A stretch of DNA of 64,000 nt, from contig NZ_JNZO01000012.1 in the NCBI RefSeq assembly GCF_000717595.1, positions 1 to 64,000 of the forward strand, read 5' to 3'. Origin of the DNA: Streptomyces flavochromogenes. GTDB taxonomy: Bacteria; Actinomycetota; Actinomycetes; Streptomycetales; Streptomycetaceae. Both the position numbers and the translations under genes were made by a program. The notes beneath the pieces were generated by a model. That model searched no databases, had not been told where the DNA came from, and was given only the letters and a program-made list of their open reading frames with translations. Positions 49,053-56,402 of the stretch are shown here, one piece after another (position 1 is the stretch's first letter; each line of letters opens with the position of its first letter).

Positions 49053-50177
49053 TTACACCGGGAGCGGAACGCGCGCGTCGACGCCGATCCCGAGGGGCAG
49101 TACGGCGGTGAGCCCGGCGGCGTCGGGGGCCGAGGACCGGGCCGTGTCGCGGCGGTCCGGGCCGCTGTCGCCGCTCCAGCCGTCACGGCCGCCGTTCCGT
49201 CCGTCGCCGGTCCCGTCACCCTTGGGGTCGTCATCGGACTCGTCCTTCGAGCCGTCCTTGCCGCTGCCGTCGTCCTCGGGCGCGGTCGTGGCGCCGCCGA
49301 GGATCCGGTCGCAGTAGCGGCGCAGGGTCTCGCCGTCGCGCAGGACGCTCGTGAGCCCCTTGCGGCCGGTGGCATCGAGCTTTCCCGAGCGGAACTCCCG
49401 GCAGGCCTTGAGGATCTTCTCCCGGGCCGTGGCGGTGCTCGGGTCGCCGCCCGTGGCGCCGTCCGTACCGCCGGACTCCCTGCCCGGTCCGCCCGGGTCG
49501 GTGGCCGTGCCGGAGCCCGGTGTGCCCGTGCCCGGCTCCTGGCTGCCCGGGCCCTGAGTGCCCGTCCCGTGCCCGTCGGGGGCTCCGGTGGACGGCGGGG
49601 TGGTGCCGATGCCGGCCGAGGGGGACGCGCCGGGTGTGCGGTCACCGCCGTCGTCCGGTTCCGTCGGGGGCGCCTCGGGGTCCTTGCGTATGCCGGGGTC
49701 CTCCGAGACGAGCGGGTCGGCGTTCTCCCCCGCCGTGACGGAGCTGGCGGGCGCGGGACCCACCAGGGGCAGCACACCCGTTCCCGCGGCGACGGCGACC
49801 CCTCCGACGGTGACGGCGGCGACCGCGGCGGCGAGTCCGTACCGGAACGAGCGTCCCCAGCGGGGGCGGGGGGCGGGCACGGGGGCGAGCCGCACCCGGC
49901 CGAGTTCGGCCTGTTCGGTGCGGCTCACGGCGGCCGCCGCGGCAGGGGCGGCGGCGCGCTCGGCGTGCGCCTTGCGGAAGGCGGCGAGCGCGGCGGCCTC
50001 GCCCGGCAGTTCGGTGCGCGCGGCCGGGGGGACGGCCGGGGTGCGGGCCGCGTCGAGGGCTTCGGCCAGGCGCTCGGCCCGGGAACGCGCGTGGTCGTCG
50101 ACGGCATCGACCGGCTCGCCGCGGAGCAGCCGCTCCGCGGCCTCCTGGTCGAGCCACTGGTACCGCTCGTCGGCCAT
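49053..50177 (-). CDS. membrane protein partner of the ECF sigma factor (putative anti-sigma)
   Basis: A 374-aa protein. The cytoplasmic N-terminus (about 1-110; ADERYQWLDQEAAERLLRGE) carries no zinc-type H-C-C motif. A membrane helix (YGLAAAVAAVTVGGVAVAAG) follows, then a long extracellular Gly/Pro/Thr/Asp-rich region with a small folded segment (ILKACREFRSGKLDATGRKG, RRYCDRILGG, two cysteines). Its start overlaps the sigma stop by 1 nt (TGATG), the usual sigma/anti-sigma coupling, which is the main basis for the call. Confidence 0.75.
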   Translation of the reverse strand: MADERYQWLDQEAAERLLRGEPVDAVDDHARSRAERLAEALDAARTPAVPPAARTELPGEAAALAAFRKAHAERAAAPAAAAAVSRTEQAELGRVRLAPVPAPRPRWGRSFRYGLAAAVAAVTVGGVAVAAGTGVLPLVGPAPASSVTAGENADPLVSEDPGIRKDPEAPPTEPDDGGDRTPGASPSAGIGTTPPSTGAPDGHGTGTQGPGSQEPGTGTPGSGTATDPGGPGRESGGTDGATGGDPSTATAREKILKACREFRSGKLDATGRKGLTSVLRDGETLRRYCDRILGGATTAPEDDGSGKDGSKDESDDDPKGDGTGDGRNGGRDGWSGDSGPDRRDTARSSAPDAAGLTAVLPLGIGVDARVPLPV

Positions 50178-50926
50178 CACATGTCCTTCTGCGTACGCGG
50201 ACGCGATTGCGTCACACCGCCCGGGGCCACGGGCCCCGGCACGCGCCCGCGTTGCGGAGGCACACCGTCCAGCGGGACGACGGCCTCGCCGGCGCCGTCG
50301 GGTCCGGCGGTCTCGCCGTCGACACCGAGGAGTTCGGCCAGCTTCTTGAGGCCGCGGTGGGCCGCCGTGCGGACGGCTCCGGGGCGTTTCCCCAGGGTGT
50401 CGGCAGCGGTCTTGGCGTCGAGGCCGACGACGACGCGCAGGACGACGGCCTCGGCCTGGTCCTGCGGAAGCTGGGCGATCAGCTGCATGGTGTGGCCGGT
50501 GGCCAGTGCCTCCAGGGCTTCGCCCGCGGTGTCGGACGCGGCGGGCTTGTCGGTCAGCTCGGTCTCGTCGGCGCCGACGGCGGGGCGCCTGCCACGCATG
50601 CGGACGTGGTCGAGGGCGCGGTTGCGGGCGATCCGGGCCGCCCAGCCGCGGAAGCGGTCCGCGTCGCCGTCGAAGCGGTCGAGGTCGCGGGCTATCTGGA
50701 GCCAGGCCTCCGAGGCGACGTCCTCCGCCTCGGTGTCGCCGACCAGTGTGCGTATGTAGCCGAGCAACCGTGGATGCACGGCGCGATACACAGTACGGAA
50801 CGCGTTCTCGTCCCCGTCCTGCGCAGCGAGCACCGCGGCCGTCAGCTCCGCGTCGTCCCCCAGCACTCCCCAAACCCTGTTCGTCGGTCGCGTCGTCGCT
50901 TCATCGCGGCTGGTCACCACCGCCAC
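50177..50926 (-). CDS. ECF sigma factor
   Basis: A 249-aa ECF sigma factor. Region 2: FRTVYRAVHPRLLGYIRTLVGDTEAEDVASEAWLQIARD (described, about 43-82) and RFRGWAARIARNRALDHVRM. Region 4: AQLPQDQAEAVVLRVVVGLDAKTAADTLGKRPGAVRTAAHRGLKKL (described). A 45-residue C-terminal Pro/Gly-rich tail is extra. GTG 50926. Cotranscribed with the membrane protein that follows. Confidence 0.92.
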   Translation of the reverse strand: MAVVTSRDEATTRPTNRVWGVLGDDAELTAAVLAAQDGDENAFRTVYRAVHPRLLGYIRTLVGDTEAEDVASEAWLQIARDLDRFDGDADRFRGWAARIARNRALDHVRMRGRRPAVGADETELTDKPAASDTAGEALEALATGHTMQLIAQLPQDQAEAVVLRVVVGLDAKTAADTLGKRPGAVRTAAHRGLKKLAELLGVDGETAGPDGAGEAVVPLDGVPPQRGRVPGPVAPGGVTQSRPRTQKDM

Positions 50927-51083
50927 GCTGCCTCGCGCATCTGCACGCTACGTCGTGTCACGGCGTCGCGTCCACGCGGTCCGGGCTCTTTGTACAACCT
51001 GCAACCTTCGGGCGGCGGTGCGCGGGATGCCTCCGGCGCGGTCGCGGTGTGACACAAACCGCACTCCCGGCGCTGAATGGAGT

Positions 51084-51154
51084 ACGGAGCCGTGCTGCGG
51101 CTCCGTGGACGACGGCCGGGGTCTCTCCTGTGGGGGGTGGCGACCCCGGCCGTC
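51084..51154 (+). terminator. two adjacent hairpins upstream of the ECF sigma gene
   Basis: An 8-bp stem (51084-51091 with 51099-51106) and a perfect 13-bp stem (51111-51123 with 51142-51154), followed by a pyrimidine-rich CTCCCTTCTTCCTCC. No plus-strand gene ends here, so they may mark a lost gene, a short untranslated RNA or a leader. Confidence 0.45.
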
Positions 51155-51204
51155 TCCCTTCTTCCTCCTCGTCCCGCCACCTCTCCCCCAGGGCGTCAAC
51201 CGGT

Positions 51205-51480
51205 CACTGACTCCTCCCGCAACGAGGCGAAGAGCTCGGGAACGACGAGATCGCCCCCGGCCACGTGGCGCTCGGCCTGCCGGCCGTGCCCGAGGGCTCG
51301 CGGGGTTCTGGATCGCCTCGCAGGGCGTGACACCGGAGCGGCTGCGGGAGGCCGTCACGGCGACCCTGCCGCCGGCAGCAGCCGAGACGCCCGCGGTCGT
51401 CCCGTACGACGCGGCGGCGAAGAAGGCCCGAGCGGCAGGTCGCCGAGACGATCGCCTCGGCGACGATCCGGGCTCCGGAG
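51205..51480 (+). pseudogene. frameshifted Clp N-terminal-domain protein remnant
   Basis: One frame reads LGNDEIAPGHVALGLPAVPEGS (51229-51297). After a shift near 51300 a second frame reads GFWIASQGVTPERLREAVTA and PYDAAAKKA (to about 51430). Together these resemble a Clp-N repeat (L-H-D-I-x-P-x-H-L-x-L-G-L, then GVxxxxLRxxV). A further shift would continue as VAETIASATIRAP. No start codon and no intact ORF cover the region. It is most likely a decayed gene; a sequencing error is the alternative. Confidence 0.5.
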
Positions 51481-51499
51481 GCGGCCTCCTGGGAGCGCC

Positions 51500-52081
51500 T
51501 CAGGCGGTGCGGGCCCGGCGGGAGACGACCGCGCGCAGCACCCGGCCGCCCTCGACGGAGAGTTCACGGGCCCGGCGCAGGCCGGTCGGGCCGTGTGCGG
51601 CGGAGTCGAGGACGGCCTGCTGGCGGCGGAGCTCTCCCGCGAGCAGCGGGCCCGCGCCGTCCGCGTCGCCGGCCCGGCAGCGCTCGACGAGTCCGTCGGG
51701 CACGTCGGCGGCGTCGTACCGCCCGTGCAGGGCGAGGGCGGTGACGGAGCATGCGGCGGCCCAGGCGCGCAGGGCGTCGGCCGTCCAGGTCGCCGGGGCG
51801 AAGGCGAGCATGCCGCGTACGGCCCCGGCGTCCGCGCCGTCGGCGCCCGGCTCGCCGCCGAGCTCGACGTCCAGCTCGACCCGGGCCTTCGCGACGGCCT
51901 CGCCCCAGGCCTCGCCGTCGCCGCGCGCGACGGCGGCCCACACGGGGCGCAGGGCGTCACCCCGGTCACCGGGGAGCAGCGGGAGGCAGCGGTCGAGGCA
52001 GGCGAGACCGGCCGCGGCCAGTCCTCGCTCGTCGGCCCCGTCGATCAGTTCCAGCAGGCTCCGGCCCGTCGCCGACGTCAT
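51500..52081 (-). CDS. hypothetical protein, Ala-rich, helical
   Basis: A 193-aa protein without signal peptide or membrane helix; mostly alpha-helical text with Ala, Arg and Asp (SLLELIDGADERGLAAAGLACLDRCL, LRAWAAACSVTALALHGRYDAADVP). I recognise no family. The codon pattern is normal for the genome, and the ATG at 52081 is reasonable. Confidence 0.65.
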   Translation of the reverse strand: MTSATGRSLLELIDGADERGLAAAGLACLDRCLPLLPGDRGDALRPVWAAVARGDGEAWGEAVAKARVELDVELGGEPGADGADAGAVRGMLAFAPATWTADALRAWAAACSVTALALHGRYDAADVPDGLVERCRAGDADGAGPLLAGELRRQQAVLDSAAHGPTGLRRARELSVEGGRVLRAVVSRRARTA

Positions 52082-52147
52082 GGACGCCTCCTTGCCACCC
52101 GATGCGGACGCAGTACTTCCCCTACTGCGCCATACGGCGCTTTTTCG

Positions 52148-52789
52148 TCACTGCGCGGCCGGAATCATGCCAGTGGCCTTGGTGTGCTGCATAGAGGTCA
52201 GACGGCGCACGAAGAGGATCGCGAGGACGGCGGCGACGATGCCGAGGGCGTAGCCCGCGAGGGACCAGACGGTCGCGGTGTCGTAGGCCTCGACGGTCTC
52301 GGCCCGCTTGTACAGCTGCATGGAGATCCAGTCCGCCATGGAACCGCCGATGAAGCACACCCACCAGCCGTTGAGCAGTGTCAGCTCCCCCTTGCCGTCG
52401 GCGGCGTACGGCTCCGTGCGGCTGGCCCGCCAGATGTCGGCGGCGATTCCCCGGGGAATCCACCAGTTGCCGATCGGGACGAACCAGCCGCCGATGGCCC
52501 AGCCCGGCTTCCTGCTCTGCAGGTCCGCGGCCCAGACCTCGGCGTTCGTCCTCAGCCGGTGGAACCAGACGATGAAGACGACCACGGTCGCCAGGTACAC
52601 CAGGAACGACACGACGTAGGCCTCGTTCAGGTCGACCGATCCGATGACGGCCGGGTCGGAGAGGTCCGTGTCTCCGGCCGCGAGGCTGCGGATGTCGATC
52701 AGCGCGAGCGGGACGTCGAAGACGATGTTTCCCGCGAGCAGGGCCACGACGGCGCGCGAGAGGCCGTTCGGATTCTGGAGCGTGAGCAC
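52148..52789 (-). CDS. DUF4328-containing membrane protein
   Basis: A 213-aa protein with four membrane helices. The DUF4328 signature is clear: WFHRLRTNAEVW, GWAIGGWFVPIGNWWIPRGIAADIWRAS (described) and a last helix near LAGYALGIVAAVLAILFV. Function unknown; common in Streptomyces. GTG 52789 has GGGGGG 6 nt upstream. Confidence 0.85.
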   Translation of the reverse strand: MLTLQNPNGLSRAVVALLAGNIVFDVPLALIDIRSLAAGDTDLSDPAVIGSVDLNEAYVVSFLVYLATVVVFIVWFHRLRTNAEVWAADLQSRKPGWAIGGWFVPIGNWWIPRGIAADIWRASRTEPYAADGKGELTLLNGWWVCFIGGSMADWISMQLYKRAETVEAYDTATVWSLAGYALGIVAAVLAILFVRRLTSMQHTKATGMIPAAQ

Positions 52790-52883
52790 GTGGTTCCCCC
52801 CAAGGAACGTGCGGCGGCCCGGTGGCCGCCGCCGGGGGAACGTACGCGACCCGGAGGCCATGCGTCCACAGAAAAGCAGCAGG

Positions 52884-54518
52884 TCAGCCGCGTACCTGCG
52901 TCGCCAGCGTCCTGAACTGTTCCCACGTCAGGGTCGGTGTCTTGGCGTCCCAGACCTTCTGGGCGAGGGCATTCAGGGGCATGCGGATGCCGTTCGCCAC
53001 CTGGGTCTGGGTCTGGGCCGCCGACAGGTCGCACCAGACCGCGAGCCGGGCGCCCAGGATCTGGGGGGCGTACCGGGCGGCGACCGGGGTCGTGCCGCGC
53101 AGGACCAGGGGGGTCCACTGCTCGTAGATGCGGCGGCCCGTGGGGTACGTGAACTGGTTGGGCTCGCCGAGGACGTAGTACAGGTACTCGTCGTTGAGGT
53201 TCACGACCTTGCGGCCCTCGGCCAGGTACTCGGCGGGCGGACGCGCGCCGATCTCCTTGCCGGTCCAGTACTCGACCTCGATGCGCTTGTCGGCGGTGAC
53301 GACGCCGCCGCGGAAGAAGCCGTCGTTCCAGGCCTTGGCCGTCTTCCCGGCCTCGCGGACGACGGCGGCGCGGTCGTTCAGCCAGCCCTCCGCGAGGTCC
53401 TGGACGCCGGCCTGGGGCCCGTACTTCTGCCGGGCCGCCGTGGCCAGCTGCGGGTACGAGGCGGAGGGGCTGCGGACGGTCAGCGCCTGGTACTCGTCGG
53501 CGCCGACGTGGAACCAGCCGCCGGGGAAGAGCGCGGAGTACTCGCGCAGCAGATCGTCGACGATCCGCGCCGAGGCCGGCTTGGAGATGTCGATGGCGCC
53601 CTGCCGCGGGGTCCCCTGGACGTTGCGCAGCTGGAGGTCCGGGTGGGCGCGCAGGACGGCGCCGAGGTGTCCGGGCGAGTCGATCTCGGGCACGACGGTG
53701 ATGTGCAGGCTCTGCGCGAGGGCGAGGATCCGGCGCACCTCGGCCTTGGTGAGGTGCTGGGCGGAGACGATCTCGGGGTGGGAGTCCGAGGCGATCCGGA
53801 AGCCCTGGTCGTCGGAGAAGTGCAGACCGAACTGGTTGAGCTTGAGGTCGGCCATCTCGCGGAGCCGGTCCTCGATCCAGCCGGCGCCGAAGTACTTGCG
53901 GGCGATGTCGACGTTCAGCCCCCGCTGGGGCTTCGCGGGCGCGTCGGTGACGACGCCCTCGGGCATCGCGCCGGTGCCCTTCACCGACTGCTTGAGGGTG
54001 CGGGTGCCGTAGAAGACCCCGGCCTCGTCGGGGCCGGTGATCCGGACCCGGTTGTCACGGACGGTCAGGGTGTACGACTCGCGGGCTCCGGTCCCGCCGA
54101 GCGCCAGCTCGACGTCCCCGGGCCCGGCGGCGACGGTGCCGCGGTACGGGATGCCGAGCTCCCCGGCGAGGAGCCTCCCCTCGTCGGCGAGGCCCGTGCT
54201 GTTCGCCGCGACGACGACCCCGGCGGGGGCCGCGGGCTTCCAGCCGGGTCCGCGGGCGGCCTCGTGGTCGCGGACCGCGGGGACCGTGCGGGGCGCGGTG
54301 GAGAGCGGGTAGGTCCGGGTCGGGGTGGGCGTCGGGCTGGGCGGCGCGCTGGTGGGCGCCACGCCGGCGGACGTGCCGGAGGCCGTGCCGGAAGGGGCGG
54401 AGGACGTGCCCGAGCCGGAAGGTGATCCGCCGGAGCAGGCCGCCACGGTGGCCAGTGCCACCGCCGTCGCCAGGAGTGCCGGGCCCTTGTGGGGCCCTCG
54501 TATGGAGTACCGCATCAT
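52884..54518 (-). CDS. beta-N-acetylhexosaminidase lipoprotein, GH20
   Basis: A 544-aa exported enzyme. The lipobox VAAC (Cys about 28) is followed by a Ser/Thr/Pro-rich linker, the GH20b domain (about 100-190) and the GH20 barrel: RGLNVDIARKYF, LNQFGLHFSDDQGFRIAS, VVPEIDSPGH and the catalytic Asp-Glu pair in HVGADEY. It releases GlcNAc from chitin or peptidoglycan fragments. ATG 54518 has GGGAGG 8 nt upstream. Confidence 0.93.
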   Translation of the reverse strand: MMRYSIRGPHKGPALLATAVALATVAACSGGSPSGSGTSSAPSGTASGTSAGVAPTSAPPSPTPTPTRTYPLSTAPRTVPAVRDHEAARGPGWKPAAPAGVVVAANSTGLADEGRLLAGELGIPYRGTVAAGPGDVELALGGTGARESYTLTVRDNRVRITGPDEAGVFYGTRTLKQSVKGTGAMPEGVVTDAPAKPQRGLNVDIARKYFGAGWIEDRLREMADLKLNQFGLHFSDDQGFRIASDSHPEIVSAQHLTKAEVRRILALAQSLHITVVPEIDSPGHLGAVLRAHPDLQLRNVQGTPRQGAIDISKPASARIVDDLLREYSALFPGGWFHVGADEYQALTVRSPSASYPQLATAARQKYGPQAGVQDLAEGWLNDRAAVVREAGKTAKAWNDGFFRGGVVTADKRIEVEYWTGKEIGARPPAEYLAEGRKVVNLNDEYLYYVLGEPNQFTYPTGRRIYEQWTPLVLRGTTPVAARYAPQILGARLAVWCDLSAAQTQTQVANGIRMPLNALAQKVWDAKTPTLTWEQFRTLATQVRG

Positions 54519-54746
54519 TCGGAATCCTCCCGTACGGCGGGCGGTCCGGCCAATCGGGGGACACGACGACGACGCGACCGGAACGCATGCGTCCATCACC
54601 TGTTCCGAAACTCTCCCTTCCGGGTGAAATTCGCGCATCCGTCGGACACTTCCCCCGTCCCGTCGGTAACGTTGCGTCACACCCACCCCATCGCGCCCGT
54701 CCCACGCGCGGATCGCCCCACCCGTCCCGGAGTACCGGAGCCCACG

Positions 54747-55316
54747 CTGACCAGCGACACCCACGTCCCCTGCCGCAAGCCGGGCTCCACGGACACGCCT
54801 GCCATACCCGCCCAGAACCAGGGGCCCTCCCTCCGCGGCCTCGCGGGCTTCAACGCCGCCTCGCCCGCCGAGGCCGAGGCCCTGCTCCTGTCGTGCTGCC
54901 ACAGCCTCCGCTGGGCCGAACGGGTGGCGGCGCACCGTCCGTACCCCACCGTCGACGCGCTGCTCGCCGCCGCCGACGAGGCCGGGTACGACCTGAGCCG
55001 CGCCGACCTCGACGAGGCCCTTGCCGCCGAGTCCTCGGCCCTGCCGCACCCCGACGCCCCGCCGGCCGCGCGGACCGCGCTGCGGGCCGCCCACGCCGCG
55101 TACGAGAGCAGCTTCGGACACGCGTTCGTGATCAGCCTCGACGGAGTGCGGCCCGGAGAGCGTCTCGACCAGGTATTGGCAGGCATTCGGTCACGTCTCG
55201 GCAACGAACCGGAGGAGGAACGCGTGGTCGCCGCCGACGAACTGAGGCGGCTCGCCCGCGCCCGGCTGGCATTCCGACTCGCGGAAGCCCTCACACCGCG
55301 ACACTCCGGGCCGTGA
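54747..55316 (+). CDS. OHCU-decarboxylase-like protein
   Basis: About 189 aa. LRGLAGFNAASPAEAEALLLSCCHSLRWAERVAAHRPY, HAAYESSFGHAFVISLDG and IRSRLGNEPEEERVVAADELRRLARARL (all described) match the 2-oxo-4-hydroxy-4-carboxy-5-ureidoimidazoline decarboxylase fold. The catalytic HPRIG motif is replaced (EALAAESSALPHP), and the WS-x-E-Q motif is missing, so urate degradation is doubtful. The start is uncertain: CTG 54747 has CGGAG 7 nt upstream; GTG 54624 is the nearest canonical choice. No other purine catabolic gene adjoins it. Confidence 0.72.
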   Translation: MTSDTHVPCRKPGSTDTPAIPAQNQGPSLRGLAGFNAASPAEAEALLLSCCHSLRWAERVAAHRPYPTVDALLAAADEAGYDLSRADLDEALAAESSALPHPDAPPAARTALRAAHAAYESSFGHAFVISLDGVRPGERLDQVLAGIRSRLGNEPEEERVVAADELRRLARARLAFRLAEALTPRHSGP

Positions 55317-55508
55317 ATCCGTCCGGAATGCGGCGATTCCGGCCTGTGCGATAGTCCGTCCGTGCCTGTTTGATCACACCGATGGACCCCGCGCGAGCGA
55401 ACCGACAAGTCGTCGCTACGATGACCGGGGCCGGTGGACCGTACCCGGCCGGGTCAGACCGACAGAGAAGCCGGCCGACCCTGATCCCCGCTCCCGGAGG
55501 GTTTTTCC
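55317..55508 (+). other. sdh operon upstream region
   Basis: 192 bp with a possible -10 TACGAT near 55417 and a long untranslated leader ending in the CGGAGGG ribosome-binding site of sdhC. No ORF or known riboswitch recognised. Confidence 0.45.
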
Positions 55509-55889
55509 GTGCCGGCTGGAACGCTGTACCGCGGCCGGGAAGGAATGTGGAGCTGGGTGGCTCATCGAGTCACCGGCGTCCTCATCTTCTTCTTCCTGTT
55601 CGTACACGTGCTGGACACCGCTCTCGTCCGCGTCTCTCCCGAGGCGTACGACGAGGTCGTCGCGACCTACAAGACGCCGATCGTCGCTCTCCTCGAGTAC
55701 GGCCTCGTCGCTGCCATCCTCTTCCACGCGCTGAACGGTCTCCGTGTCATCGCCGTGGACTTCTGGTCCAAGGGCCCGCGCTACCAGAAGCAGATGCTCT
55801 GGACCGTCGTGGGCATCTGGGTCGTGCTGATGGCGGGCTCGCTGTACCCCGTCCTCGGCCACGCCGCACGTGAACTGTTCGGGAGCTGA
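55509..55889 (+). CDS. sdhC: succinate dehydrogenase cytochrome b556 subunit
   Basis: A 126-aa membrane anchor with three helices. MWSWVAHRVTGVLIFFFLFVHVLDTAL and LFHALNGLRVIAVDFW hold the conserved H-R-x-T-G motif and a haem-ligand His. With SdhD it binds quinone and haem. GTG 55509; GGAGGG ribosome-binding site 7 nt upstream. First gene of sdhCDAB. Confidence 0.95.
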   Translation: MPAGTLYRGREGMWSWVAHRVTGVLIFFFLFVHVLDTALVRVSPEAYDEVVATYKTPIVALLEYGLVAAILFHALNGLRVIAVDFWSKGPRYQKQMLWTVVGIWVVLMAGSLYPVLGHAARELFGS

Positions 55890-55897
55890 CGCCAGAT

Positions 55898-56377
55898 ATG
55901 TCTGCTGACACCACCTCCACCGCGATCGGTCCCGTCGAGGGCGGCGCCCACTACGACGTGGACAACCCCGCGCCGTACATCGAGGCCCCCCGCAAGCGCA
56001 CGGGCAAGACCCCGCGCGCGACCCGCGGCAACTTCGAGATGGCCGCGTGGCTCTTCATGCGCCTCTCGGGCGTGGTCCTCGTCGTCCTGGTCCTCGGCCA
56101 CCTGCTGATCCAGCTCTTCCTGGACGGCGGCGTCTCCAAGATCGGCTTCGCCTTCGTGGCCGGCCGCTGGGCGTCCCCGTTCTGGCAGGTCTGGGACCTG
56201 CTGATGCTCTGGCTCGCCATGCTGCACGGCGCCAACGGCCTCCGTACCGTCATCAACGACTACGCGGAGCGGGCCAACACGCGCCTGTGGCTCAAGGGCC
56301 TGCTGTACACCGCCACGGTGTTCACCATCCTTCTGGGCACGCTGGTGATCTTCACCTTCGACCCGAACATCCGCTAG
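55898..56377 (+). CDS. sdhD: succinate dehydrogenase hydrophobic membrane anchor subunit
   Basis: A 159-aa anchor with a 50-residue cytoplasmic head and three helices (MAAWLFMRLSGVVLVVLVLGHLLIQLF, LLMLWLAMLHGANGLRTVINDY, TATVFTILLGTLVIF; described). LHGANGLR is the SdhC/D signature with a haem/quinone His. The ATG is 9 nt after the sdhC stop. Confidence 0.95.
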   Translation: MSADTTSTAIGPVEGGAHYDVDNPAPYIEAPRKRTGKTPRATRGNFEMAAWLFMRLSGVVLVVLVLGHLLIQLFLDGGVSKIGFAFVAGRWASPFWQVWDLLMLWLAMLHGANGLRTVINDYAERANTRLWLKGLLYTATVFTILLGTLVIFTFDPNIR

Positions 56378-56402
56378 GCACGGGGCTGAGGTAATCCACG
56401 TC

